A program made the translations under genes and the position numbers. Under the pieces are notes generated by a model, which did no database searches, was not told where the DNA came from, and was given only the letters and a program-made list of their open reading frames with translations. Shown in pieces: positions 34,201 to 41,949 of a stretch of 64,000 nt of DNA. Origin of the DNA: Embleya scabrispora DSM 41855 (GTDB lineage Bacteria > Actinomycetota > Actinomycetes > Streptomycetales > Streptomycetaceae); NCBI RefSeq assembly GCF_000372745.1, contig NZ_KB889562.1, positions 371,273 to 435,272 on the forward strand. The letters are read 5' to 3'. How positions within the stretch are numbered: position 1 is the first letter of the stretch; each line of letters begins with the position of its first letter.

Positions 34201-36375
34201 CCCCGCTCCGGTGGGTGCACTCGGCGCCACAGGCGCCACACCCTGCTCCGAACCCACTGCCGCCGCCGCCTCGTTCTCGGCGGGCACCTCGGTCGCCACG
34301 CCCTCCGGCGCGACTGCCACGACCGCCACGGGCTCGGCCTGCGGCCCGGTCGCCGGCCTGGCCGGCTGTACGCCGGCCGCGACGGGCGCCGTGTTCGAAC
34401 CCTCGGACGAGCCGACGTCCACACCGGACTCCGCCGGTACGGGCGGTACCACCGGCGTACCCTCGGCCGGCGCCTCCGCCGTACTCGCGTTCGCCGCATC
34501 CGGCGACGCGACCGCGTCGGCGACGGGCGCGACCGGCTCGGCCGCCGGCGCTGCGACCGCGGCCTCCTCGGCGACCCGGCCGGTCACCGGCTCGGGCGGC
34601 GGGACCGGGCCGATCGGCGTTCCGGCGGAAACCGCCCCGTGCGCACCCGAATCGGCCGGCGCCGAATCGGCCTCGGGCTTGCGTCGCCGGCTTCCGGTGC
34701 CTTCCGGCACGACGGACGCGACCGACGGCACCTGCCCGGCCGGCACCGACGGCGCGGCGTTCTCCCGCTGTGCCGCGACGGACGGCGCGGTTGCGACCAC
34801 GGACTCGGCCTCGACCGGACCGGCCTCGACCCGGACCGGCTCCGGCGCGATGCCGGCGGGCGGTTCGGCCGCGGGCTCTGTCGCGGGCACAGCCACAGGC
34901 GCGACCGCCGGCGCATCGGCCGCAACCGCGTCGGCCGCGCCCGGCGGCACCGCAAGGGCCGCCTCCGCGCTGCCGATCGGGCCCGCGGCGGGCGTGGGTT
35001 CGGCGGCGGGCGGTCCGGCCGGAGCCGATGCGGTCTGCCCGACCAGCGCGTCGACGACCGCGTCCGGCGTGGCCTGGACGAATCTGGGATGCGCGGGCTG
35101 CGGCGGCACGCCCGGCAACGGTTGCGGTATGGCCGGCGCGGTGACCGCCGGCACGGGCTCGGCCTGCGGTGCGACCGGCGGCACGGGCTGCTCCGCGACC
35201 GGCGCGGCAGGCACGACCGCCTCGACCGGGGCGGCGGCCGCGATCGGCGCGGCAGGCACCGGCTCGACCGGCTGCGGCGGTACCACCGGCACCGCCTGCG
35301 CCGGTGTCGCCTGCGCCGGGATACCGGTGTTGACCGCGTCGCCCACGGGGTGTGCGCCACTGTGCGGGCCGGCCTGCTGCGGCACCGGGCCGCGACCGAC
35401 CCGCCGCTGCCGCCGCGGCGGCAGGGTGGTGCGCTGCGGCACGGCGGCGGCGACCGGGAACGGCGGGGTGTCCGCCGGGTTCGCGCCGACCGGCCGGGCC
35501 GGCTGCGGGGGCGCCGGCGGTTGCGGCGCCGCCGACTGCGGTGCCTGCTGCGGCTGGTCCACGGTCTGCGCCGCGCGTACACGCTGGCGCAGCCGACCGC
35601 CGGTGACTCCGGGCTGCTCGACGAACGCACCGGCCGCCGGGCCGGGCGTCGGGTGCGGCATCGCACCCGACGGCACCTCGGACCCGGCCACGGGCGCTGC
35701 CTGCGGCACCTCCGGGGCGTACTCGGCAATCGGCTGCCCGGCGATCGGCTGCACGAACAGCGGCGCGGCGGGCGGCGGTACGACGGGCACCGCCTGCGCG
35801 GGCGGCGCGGCGGGCGCGGGCATGCCCTGACTCGGCAGGCCCTGGCCCGGCACGCCCGGCGCGAGTGCGCCCGGGGCCGGCGCCGGGTACGGCTCGGCCA
35901 CGCCCTGCGGCGCGCCGTACTCCCCAGGGCCGAACCCCTGGACCGGCTGCGGGACTTCCTGATGCGGCGTCATCGGACCGGGCGGATAGGGGATCTGGCC
36001 GGCCGTCATCGGCGCGGCATAAGTCTCCTGCGGTTCCGGCTCGTCGATGATCATCGCGGCGAACATGCCGGACTGCGGGCCGGGCACGGCGTCGTACGCC
36101 TGCTCGACCGGCGGCACCGGCGCCTGTCCCGAGGCGTCGTCGCCGGCCGCGGCCATGCGATCGGCCAGGGACATCCCGGGAGCAGCCGGTACCGGCACGT
36201 TCGGGTCGGCCCAGCCGGCCTGCGGCCCCGGCATCAACAGCGAGTCCTCGTCGTCCAGATCGTCGTACGGGTATGGACCGGCCGGTTCCCCCACCGGACC
36301 GGTGCCGGCGGCGTGCCTGGCGGGGGCAGGGCCCACGCCCTCCCCAGCAGGTCGGCGCTCGTCGGCTTCGCTCAT
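31222..36375 (-). CDS. cobT: BluB-CobT fusion with giant low-complexity N-terminus (lower-ligand synthesis and activation of cobalamin)
   Basis: A 1717-residue protein. Residues about 1143-1360 are BluB-type 5,6-dimethylbenzimidazole synthase (flavin destructase), with AAPSVGYSQPWDFVVIR and GPYSSALAVENLW. Residues about 1367-1717 are nicotinate-nucleotide:dimethylbenzimidazole phosphoribosyltransferase (NMTKPPGSLG, FAADHGVHAQGVSPWP, GDMGIANTT, RLGEGTGA with the conserved catalytic Glu). So one chain makes and activates the lower ligand. The first 1140 residues are Pro/Ala/Val/Glu-rich and appear disordered, with repeats of PAEQPAPA type. The ATG at 36375 follows AAGGAG and overlaps the cobC stop (ATGA). 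The sequence runs open with normal codon use, so the N-terminus is probably real. Confidence 0.9.
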   Translation of the reverse strand: MSEADERRPAGEGVGPAPARHAAGTGPVGEPAGPYPYDDLDDEDSLLMPGPQAGWADPNVPVPAAPGMSLADRMAAAGDDASGQAPVPPVEQAYDAVPGPQSGMFAAMIIDEPEPQETYAAPMTAGQIPYPPGPMTPHQEVPQPVQGFGPGEYGAPQGVAEPYPAPAPGALAPGVPGQGLPSQGMPAPAAPPAQAVPVVPPPAAPLFVQPIAGQPIAEYAPEVPQAAPVAGSEVPSGAMPHPTPGPAAGAFVEQPGVTGGRLRQRVRAAQTVDQPQQAPQSAAPQPPAPPQPARPVGANPADTPPFPVAAAVPQRTTLPPRRQRRVGRGPVPQQAGPHSGAHPVGDAVNTGIPAQATPAQAVPVVPPQPVEPVPAAPIAAAAPVEAVVPAAPVAEQPVPPVAPQAEPVPAVTAPAIPQPLPGVPPQPAHPRFVQATPDAVVDALVGQTASAPAGPPAAEPTPAAGPIGSAEAALAVPPGAADAVAADAPAVAPVAVPATEPAAEPPAGIAPEPVRVEAGPVEAESVVATAPSVAAQRENAAPSVPAGQVPSVASVVPEGTGSRRRKPEADSAPADSGAHGAVSAGTPIGPVPPPEPVTGRVAEEAAVAAPAAEPVAPVADAVASPDAANASTAEAPAEGTPVVPPVPAESGVDVGSSEGSNTAPVAAGVQPARPATGPQAEPVAVVAVAPEGVATEVPAENEAAAAVGSEQGVAPVAPSAPTGAGEPAAAAASTEPTAPGAQAASAPPPQPTEQAGQTESAAQTESAAQPAPAAQPVPPVATAPAEQVAPAGPTVPAEQVAPAEQPAPAAPVTPTEQPAPAAPVEQPAPVTPAEQPASAAPDGAGPTSAEPSAPGERAGGAQPAAEAAPVAAQPVTSDPGLEPVADGAPVVDGTGAASAEATSVAAVNDASTEAAPAPIGNAAPAAAVPAGPTTQSIAAELLAEEIPAPSTAEQPAPATAPEPVADPPATAAAPPADPIETGSAVADPAGPRTSEESTVMHGPQSTPGSAEPDRQPQPAVVVGTGEIPRIPPPPAEPVGLPAADPAQGRQTDVAASEAPAPAGAAPTDGDAAGESASATAVTVVLPAAERPATVEPAAAAEESQPEAAAAASAGEPQDVATSDSESDPQPEPEPEVERGPAAPGYDDAAREAVHRVMRERRDVRAGFRPDPVPDDVLVRVLEAAHAAPSVGYSQPWDFVVIRSEETRVTVQELAQRQREAYATSLPKARAKQFLEIKVEAILETPVNIVVTVDSTRGGRHTLGRHTQPQMGPYSSALAVENLWLAARAEGLGVGWVSFFDERELATALGLPEHIDVVAYLCVGYVDAFPDEPELATSGWAKARPLSWVVHEETYGRRGLPGEEPVSLLDETLRSVRPLDAKTLGAAWEHQRNMTKPPGSLGILETIGAQLSGLARTFPPPIPEPAAVAVFAADHGVHAQGVSPWPQEVTAQMVGNFLAGGAVVNAFAKQIGVEVCVVDVGVATELPNATGLLPRRIRPGTADMTQGPAMTREEAIAAIEVGIETARDLVTAGNRGLLTGDMGIANTTASAALISVFTGVEVAEVTGRGTGIDDATHRRKIEVVKAALARHEPDPGDPIGVLAAVGGLEHAALAGYIIGAAALRVPVVLDGVIAGAAALVAQAIAPEAIQACVAGHRSAEPGHAAALAKLSLRPLVELEMRLGEGTGAVLALPLVQSAVRVLHDVATFDSAGVSGKTD

Positions 36376-37475
36376 GTAACTACTCCTTCCAGGGCAGCCG
36401 CGAAGGCCAGCGTCGTGGCACGATCCCGCACCGCGATCCGAAGCCAATCCGGGCCCAGGCCCGGAAAGGTGTCGGCCCGCCGAACCGCGTAGCCTCGCTC
36501 CCTCAGCTGCTCGCGGATCTCTGGGCCCCCCTCGATCCGCGCGAGCACGAACGAGGAACGGGGAACGACCGGTAGTCGCATCCCCGAGACCGTGCGCAGC
36601 CTCTCCACGAGGTACGAACGGTCAGCCGCGAGCGTAACGGCCAACGCCTCCGCCTGCGCGAGCGCCTCCGGCGTGCAGCACGCCTCGGCGGCGATCAGCG
36701 CCGGTGTCGACACCGACCACAACGGCTGAGCGTCCGTGAGGATGCGCACCAGATCCGGGGAAGCCAGGACGTAACCGATTCGAAGACCGGCCAACGCCCA
36801 GGTTTTCGTGAGACTTCGCACAACCACGAGCCCGGGCAGATCGCGTCGGTCGGCCACGCTTTCGGGTTCGCCGGGGATCGTATCGGCGAACGCCTCGTCG
36901 ACCACCAGGATTCGGCCGGGGCGCGCGAGCGCGGCGATCGTGGCCGCCGGGTGCAGTACCGAGGTGGGGTTGGTCGGGTTGCCCAGAACGACCAGGTCGG
37001 CCTCGTCCGGAATCCGGGCCGGATCGAGGGAGAAGCCGTCCTGCTCGTCCAGCAACACCCGGTGCACGGTGTGCCCGGCGGCCCGCAACGCGGCTTCGGG
37101 CTCGGTGAACTGCGGGTGCACGACCACCGCGTGTCGAGGGGTCAGGGTCCGGGCGAGCAGCACGAACGCCTCGGCCGCGCCCGCCGTGGGCAGCACTTCG
37201 GCGATCGGGCGCCGGTGTCGGGCCGCGATGGCGGCCCGGGCCCGGCCGGTGTCGGGATAGGCGGCCAGCTCGCCCAGGCTCGCGGTGAGGCGGTGCACGA
37301 GCCACGGCGGCGGGGCCGTGAGCCGGACGTTGACCGCGAGGTCCACCAGTCCCGGCCCGACTTCCGCGTCGCCGTGGTGGCGCAGGTCCACGTCCGGTGC
37401 GACGCGTGCGCCCGGCGCGCCGCCCCGTTCGTCGGGAATGGGCCCGTCGAGTTCCGTCATCGCGTCACTGCCCAT
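36372..37475 (-). CDS. cobC: CobC/CobD-type pyridoxal-phosphate aminotransferase (threonine-phosphate decarboxylase-like)
   Basis: A 367-residue fold-type I PLP enzyme that supplies aminopropanol phosphate for the nucleotide loop of cobalamin. Motifs: LRHHGDAEV at the start, GAAEAFVLLA, LGNPTNPTS, VVDEAFAD and the PLP-lysine segment SLTKTWALAGLRIGY. The end overlaps the BluB-CobT start by four bases. Start choice is difficult: ATG at 37475 or 37460 give standard proteins. An in-frame GTG at 37664, overlapping the cobE stop (GTGA), would add 63 residues containing six consecutive His. I list the shorter form. It could instead be annotated as histidinol-phosphate aminotransferase-like, but the cob context argues for cobC. 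Confidence 0.85.
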   Translation of the reverse strand: MGSDAMTELDGPIPDERGGAPGARVAPDVDLRHHGDAEVGPGLVDLAVNVRLTAPPPWLVHRLTASLGELAAYPDTGRARAAIAARHRRPIAEVLPTAGAAEAFVLLARTLTPRHAVVVHPQFTEPEAALRAAGHTVHRVLLDEQDGFSLDPARIPDEADLVVLGNPTNPTSVLHPAATIAALARPGRILVVDEAFADTIPGEPESVADRRDLPGLVVVRSLTKTWALAGLRIGYVLASPDLVRILTDAQPLWSVSTPALIAAEACCTPEALAQAEALAVTLAADRSYLVERLRTVSGMRLPVVPRSSFVLARIEGGPEIREQLRERGYAVRRADTFPGLGPDWLRIAVRDRATTLAFAAALEGVVT

Positions 37476-37660
37476 GTCCGTGGTTCCGTACCCCTGCCCG
37501 GTGCCCCTGCCCCGCCCGTGTCGTTCGTGTCCATGATGGTGGTGATGGTGCCCGGTCCGACGGCCGGGGTCCCGGCGTTGACCGTGAGCCGGCACTTCCC
37601 GACCGGTTCGCCGTGCGAAATCGACTGCCACACCGTCGAATCCGCCCATTCCCGTACCGA

Positions 37661-38233
37661 TCACGGCGTTTGTTGTTCCGCCTGGGCGTTCGCCCACCCA
37701 CCCGCCGGTCGATGGCGGGCCACCGCGACCGTACAGCGTGGGCGCGCCCCCACACCGCGCGTCTTGGTCACCAACAACTCGCCCAACGGGGCACCCGACC
37801 GCGGCCCCAGTCGAGCGGCGGCCTCGGCCACGCCCGGCGTCCCGACCGCCGCCCGGACCCGCTCGCACGGGTGCGGCACCGGCACCGCGGCGAGTTCCCG
37901 CGCCGTACGCGCGACCAGCGGCAGCCCGAGCAGCGCCGCTCCCGCGACCAGTCCCGGCTCGTCCGCCCGGGCCGTCACGGTCACCAGCGCCAGTACCGCC
38001 GAGCGCGCCAGCCCGGCCCGCGCGAGCACGGCGCACACGCTCGCGCGCACCTCCTGCGCGCCCACTCCGCGCGCCGCCCCGACTCCGACCACCAGGTCCC
38101 GACCGACCGACGCCGGGCCGACCGTGGCCGAATCCAGCCCCTGAACGGCGCTCGACGGCGAAGCATCCGACGCGGCAACTCCCGCCGCCCGGCCTCCGGT
38201 CACCGGCCCACCCGACACCCGATCCCCGGTCAA
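37661..38233 (-). CDS. cobE: CobE/CbiG C-terminal domain protein
   Basis: A 190-residue protein with the CbiG_C (CobE) domain of cobalamin synthesis, which takes part in precorrin ring-contraction steps in an unclear way. Landmarks: VVGVGAARGVGAQEV, LVTVTARADEPGL, VPVPHPCERV, AAVGTPGVAEAAA and GELLVTKTRG. The first 45 residues are a variable Gly/Ser linker. The start is set at the TTG at 38233 because it overlaps the cobL stop (TTGA) and is preceded by GGGGGG; without this start the frame would run into cobL. It lies between cobL and cobC, consistent with one operon. Confidence 0.75.
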   Translation of the reverse strand: MTGDRVSGGPVTGGRAAGVAASDASPSSAVQGLDSATVGPASVGRDLVVGVGAARGVGAQEVRASVCAVLARAGLARSAVLALVTVTARADEPGLVAGAALLGLPLVARTARELAAVPVPHPCERVRAAVGTPGVAEAAARLGPRSGAPLGELLVTKTRGVGARPRCTVAVARHRPAGGWANAQAEQQTP

Positions 38234-39447
38234 GCCCGGTCCCCCCACGACACGAACACCAAATGCGCCGGTTCCCATCGCTGGGTGCCACCGGCGACCG
38301 GCGCCGGCCGCGATGCCCGCAACAGACAGTCCTCCACGGTGCAATCCGAACGCGCCAACACCGCGCGCGCCTCGGCCACCCGATCCACCTCGGACATCGC
38401 GGCCTCGATCCGCTCCGGCCGGCGCGCCGCGCACGCGGCCACCGTCGAGGGTCCGCCGGCGCCGACGAACACCACGTCCGGCAACGGCAATCGGGACAAC
38501 ACGTCGGGCGCCTTGCCGTGCACCACCTGCGGCTCGACCCCGAATCGGCCGGCGTTCTCGGTGATCAGGTCGCACCCGAACGCGTCCTGTTCGACCGCGA
38601 CCACCGCCGCGCCGTGCCGTGCGCACTCGATACCCACCGAACCACTGCCCGCACCGATGTCCCGGACCAGGTCGCCCAGCCGCGGCCCGAGTCGGGCCAC
38701 CACCGGAGCGCGCGCCTCGGCCCGGGTGATCGCGCCCGCCCGATGCGCGTACACGTCCTCCGGCGCCGCCCAGCCGCGCACCGACCCGGGAAAACCGGGG
38801 CGTTCGCCCGCCGGCCGGCCCGCCGCCGCGCCCGGGCGCGGGGCCGGCCCGATCACGATCACCACGTCCACGTCGGACCACTCGTGCTCGATCGCGTGCT
38901 CGGCGGAGACCATCGAGATCTCCTCCCGCTCGGTGCCCAGGTGCTCGCACACACCACGAACGTGCGCGGCACATCCGGGAGCATCGCGGCGAGTTCGGCC
39001 GGCCCCGCGCCCGGACCGGTGAGCACCGCGACCTTGCCGAACGCCCGGCACACGTTCGCTGCGCGCCGCACGTCCCGGCCCACGGCGCTGACCACCCGCG
39101 CGTCGTCCCACGGCATCGAGGCCCGGGCGAACGCCGGCGCCACCGAGGACACCGCGGGCACGATCTCCAGCTCCAGGCCGTATTCGGCCCGGCGCAACAG
39201 CCGCACGATCCCGAAGAACCCCGGGGCCGCCGACGGCCGGCACCACCGCGATGCCGCGATGCGCGCCCATCCGCTGCGCGGCCACGTGCACGTTGCCCAG
39301 CACGACCCGCTCGGCGCCCTCGGGCACCGCGACGGCGGCCGACAGCCGTTCCGGGCCCGCCACCAGGGTCGCCGTCCGCAGCGCCTCCACCGCCGGTGCC
39401 GACAGCGGGGCGCCGTCGTACCCGATCACGGTCACCCGATCAGCCAT
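38230..39447 (-). CDS. cobL: cobL: precorrin-6Y methyltransferase/decarboxylase (CbiE-CbiT fusion) with two compensating frameshifts
   Basis: A 405-codon open frame. Residues 1-75 (MADRVTVIGYDG...) and from about 167 (VCEHLGTEREEISMVS) onward match CobL. The C-terminal CbiT half is intact (DIGAGSGSVGIECA, VVAVEQD, VFVGAGGPST). The middle of the CbiE domain is encoded in a different frame: PGFFGIVRLLRRAEYG, SVAPAFARASMPWDDARVVS and LTGPGAGPAELAAMLPD are read only one frame over. The shift in is near 39219-39229, where two bases appear to be missing before PGFFG; the shift back is at 38948-38956, where TG appears duplicated. CbiE would be inactive if translated as written. The cause may be mutation or a sequence error. 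The ATG at 39447 has GAGGGGG upstream. Confidence 0.85.
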   Translation of the reverse strand: MADRVTVIGYDGAPLSAPAVEALRTATLVAGPERLSAAVAVPEGAERVVLGNVHVAAQRMGAHRGIAVVPAVGGPGVLRDRAAVAPGRIRPGAGDRARGVLGGAGVRPGLDAVGRRAGGQRRGPGRAARSERVPGVRQGRGAHRSGRGAGRTRRDAPGCAAHVRGVCEHLGTEREEISMVSAEHAIEHEWSDVDVVIVIGPAPRPGAAAGRPAGERPGFPGSVRGWAAPEDVYAHRAGAITRAEARAPVVARLGPRLGDLVRDIGAGSGSVGIECARHGAAVVAVEQDAFGCDLITENAGRFGVEPQVVHGKAPDVLSRLPLPDVVFVGAGGPSTVAACAARRPERIEAAMSEVDRVAEARAVLARSDCTVEDCLLRASRPAPVAGGTQRWEPAHLVFVSWGDRA

Positions 39448-39516
39448 GGCCATCCCCCTCGTCGTGCGAAACCCCGGGGGAGGTTGCACACGTGGTCATG
39501 CGGCGGCGCCCACCAA

Positions 39517-39550
39517 GAGGAGCCCGTATCCGACACGACGTCGGCTCCTC
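39517..39550. terminator. hairpin between cobB and cobL
   Basis: GAGGAGCC (39517-39524) and GGCTCCTC (39543-39550) form an 8-bp stem with an 18-base loop in the 210-bp gap between cobB and cobL. It could be a terminator or a processing site. The rest of the gap shows no gene and no B12 box. Confidence 0.35.
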
Positions 39551-39657
39551 CGTTCGAGGTTGCGCCGATCACCGGCCCGGGCCCTGTCCGGCGGATCCCG
39601 GTGGATCAGGCCGCGTCGTCCGGTGCCTTGGGCCCGGGGCCTGTCTTCGATCCCCCG

Positions 39658-41145
39658 TCATGCTCCGGGCGTCGTGGCGCTCGGCGGGGGATGCGGGACA
39701 CGCCCCGGGGTGTTCCCGTCCCCGCGGTCGGAATCCGGCCACCCTCCCGCGCCGTTTCGCGCACCCCCGCCCGCCGCGCCCGCCGAATCCGCCGCGAGCG
39801 CGCAGGACCGGGCGAACCGCCGGGCCAGATCGGGCGCGCCGGCCCAGTGCGCGTGCAGATACGACGCGTGCACCGATCCGGCGATGTGCCCTTCCAGGCC
39901 GGCGTCGCCCAGGCTCCACGCCGCCCGGTGCCCGGCCCGCGGCGTGAGCGTCGTGCGGTGGAACTCGTGCCCGCGCACCACCCGACCGGTCGCCGCGAGC
40001 ACCGAGTCGTGCGCGGCCGTCGCCTCCCGATAGCCCAGGGTCAACCGCTCGGTCATCCGCGCGTCGGCGTCCAGCACACCGCACATCGGCGCACCGTCCA
40101 GCGTCCGGGCCAGGTAGAGCAGACCCGCGCACTCGGCCGCGATCGGGCCGCCGCGCGCGGCCAGCGCCGCCACGTCCGCGCGCAGCGTCGTGTTGGCGGA
40201 CAACTCCGCCGCGTACACCTCGGGAAAGCCGCCGCCCAGCACGAGCCCCGCCGTGCCCACCGGCAGCCGCTCGTCGCGCAGCGGGTCGAGGGTGACCACC
40301 TCGGCCCCGGCCGCACCGAGCAGTTCGGCGGTCTCCGCGTAGGCGAAGGTGAACGCCGAACCGCCCGCGAGCGCGATGGTGGGCCGCCCGGGAATCGGTC
40401 CGGCCACCTCGTGCACCGGGTCCCACGGCGCGTCCGGCAGCGGCCCCGCGCCCGCCGCGATCCGCCGCACCGCGGCCAGGTCCACGCTGCGCGCGAGCAG
40501 TTCGCCGAGCGCGTCCACCGTGCGCAGGGCGTCCGCGTGCCGTTCGGCGACCGGGACCAGGCCCAGGTGCCGGGCCGGTTTGGCGATCGCGTCGTGTCGG
40601 CGCAGCACACCCAGGACCGGCATGCCGATCTCGTCCAGCGCCTCGCGCAGCATGCTCTCGTGCCGGTCCGAACCGACCCGGTTCAGGATCACCCCGGCCA
40701 CGCCCACGTCCGGATCGAACGCGTCGAACCCGCGCACGAGCGCGGCCACCGAGCGGCTCTGCGCCCGCGCGTCCACGACCAGGATCACCGGCGCCGCGAG
40801 CAGGCGCGCGACGTGCGCGGTGGAGGCGTACCCGCCACGACCGGCCGCACCGTCGAACATGCCCATCACGCCCTCGACCACGGCCAGATCGGCACCGCGC
40901 GCACCGTGCGCGAACAGCGGCGCGATCCGCTCCTCGCCGACCAGGAACGGGTCCAGGTTGCGCCCGGGCCGGCCGGCGGCGAGCGCGTGATAGCCGGGAT
41001 CGATGTAGTCCGGCCCCACCTTGTGCGGCGACACGACGTCACCGCGTCGGGTGAACGCCGCGATCAGACCGGTGGCGACGGTGGTCTTGCCGTGTCCGGA
41101 GGCGGGCGCGGCGATCACCACGCGCGGCAGCGCCGAAGCACTCAC
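39658..41145 (-). CDS. cobB: cobyrinic/hydrogenobyrinic acid a,c-diamide synthase
   Basis: A 495-residue amidotransferase that amidates the a and c carboxylates of the corrin using glutamine and ATP. The N-terminal deviant P-loop is APASGHGKTT (residues 13-22), followed by SPHKVGPDYIDPGYH and VVEGVMGMFDG. The C-terminal glutaminase domain has the nucleophile in AAECAGLLYL (about residue 338) and the late EFHRT and SVHASYLHAHW His motifs. The tail of about 40 residues is Gly/Pro-rich. The GTG at 41145 overlaps the cobO stop (GTGA); a second GTG one codon upstream is equivalent. Confidence 0.93.
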   Translation of the reverse strand: MSASALPRVVIAAPASGHGKTTVATGLIAAFTRRGDVVSPHKVGPDYIDPGYHALAAGRPGRNLDPFLVGEERIAPLFAHGARGADLAVVEGVMGMFDGAAGRGGYASTAHVARLLAAPVILVVDARAQSRSVAALVRGFDAFDPDVGVAGVILNRVGSDRHESMLREALDEIGMPVLGVLRRHDAIAKPARHLGLVPVAERHADALRTVDALGELLARSVDLAAVRRIAAGAGPLPDAPWDPVHEVAGPIPGRPTIALAGGSAFTFAYAETAELLGAAGAEVVTLDPLRDERLPVGTAGLVLGGGFPEVYAAELSANTTLRADVAALAARGGPIAAECAGLLYLARTLDGAPMCGVLDADARMTERLTLGYREATAAHDSVLAATGRVVRGHEFHRTTLTPRAGHRAAWSLGDAGLEGHIAGSVHASYLHAHWAGAPDLARRFARSCALAADSAGAAGGGARNGAGGWPDSDRGDGNTPGRVPHPPPSATTPGA

Positions 41146-41756
41146 CACTCGATGCCTCGCTGGCCCTTTTGGCCCGCGTCCATCGGGTGCTTGATCTTGG
41201 TCATCTCGGTGACCAGGTCGGCCGCCTCGATCAGGCGCGGGTCGGCGTCGCGACCGGTGATCACCACGTGTTGGCTGCCGGGCCGATCACGCAGTACCGC
41301 GACCACCTCGTCCACGTCCACCCAGCCCCACTTCATCGGGTAGGTGAACTCGTCGAGCACGTACACCCGATAGGTCTCGGCGGCCAGGTCCCGCTTGATC
41401 TGCTCCCAGCCCTGTCGGGCCGCCTCGGCGTGGTCCTCCTGGGTGCCCTCGCGCTGGATCCAGGACCAGCCCTCGCCCATCTTGTGCCACGTGACCGGAC
41501 CACCCTCGCCGGTCTCGGTGTGCACGCGGCCGAGGGTGCGCAGCACGTTCTCCTCGCCGACCTTCCACTTCGCCGACTTCACGAACTGGAACACCCCGAT
41601 CGGCCAGCCCTGATTCCAGCCGCGCAGGGCCAACCCGAACGCGGCGGTGGACTTGCCCTTGCCGGGCCCGGTGTGCACGACGACCAGGGCCCGATTCCGA
41701 CGCTGACGCGTGGTCAGCCCGTCGGCGGGCACGTGGGTGGGAACGCCCTGCGGCAT
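41142..41756 (-). CDS. cobO: cob(I)yrinic acid a,c-diamide adenosyltransferase
   Basis: A 204-residue CobA/CobO-family enzyme that transfers adenosyl from ATP to Co(I) corrinoid. The P-loop GPGKGKST lies at residues 30-37, followed by FGLALRGWNQGW, the active-site FVKSAKWKVGEE segment, VYVLDEFTYPMKWGW and HVVITGRDADPRLIE. Length is typical. The ATG at 41756 has AAGGGAG upstream. The stop overlaps the cobB start. It is preceded by a 193-bp gap with a hairpin, so it may also have its own promoter. Confidence 0.95.
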   Translation of the reverse strand: MPQGVPTHVPADGLTTRQRRNRALVVVHTGPGKGKSTAAFGLALRGWNQGWPIGVFQFVKSAKWKVGEENVLRTLGRVHTETGEGGPVTWHKMGEGWSWIQREGTQEDHAEAARQGWEQIKRDLAAETYRVYVLDEFTYPMKWGWVDVDEVVAVLRDRPGSQHVVITGRDADPRLIEAADLVTEMTKIKHPMDAGQKGQRGIEW

Positions 41757-41843
41757 GGTGATCTCCCTTTGTCCAGAGGAATGTCGGCCCTGTGTAGGAG
41801 GGTCGACGAAGGCACGAGCGCGACACCGAACCGGCCTCGGTCA

Positions 41844-41874
41844 CCGCACGGGCCGAACACCTCGACCCGTGCGG
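41844..41874. terminator. hairpin between chelatase gene and cobO
   Basis: CCGCACGGG (41844-41852) and CCCGTGCGG (41866-41874) form a perfect 9-bp stem, 76 bp past the chelatase stop. No T-run. It may attenuate read-through into cobO. Confidence 0.45.
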
Positions 41875-41949
41875 CGTACGAGGCCGGCGAGTCGTGGATC
41901 GGCCCACCCGCGGCCGGCGGCGAATCCGGCCGGCGGGTCGGGCCGCGGG

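Noticed and set aside
33014..35830. Plus-strand Ala/Gly/Thr-rich frame opposite the low-complexity part of BluB-CobT
   Set aside because: Mirror of a repeat-rich coding region; no start signal or domain, and the minus-strand frame is continuous with two real enzymes.
29881..36492. Open frame of over 2200 codons on the plus strand opposite cysG and the BluB-CobT gene
   Set aside because: Arg/His/Gly-rich composition typical of antisense frames; enzymatic domains are all on the minus strand.
38234..38974. Upstream extension of the cobE frame into cobL (a 437-codon frame)
   Set aside because: The extra part is antisensible Arg/Gly-rich sequence overlapping the intact CbiT domain of cobL; the TTG at 38233 overlapping the cobL stop is the better start.
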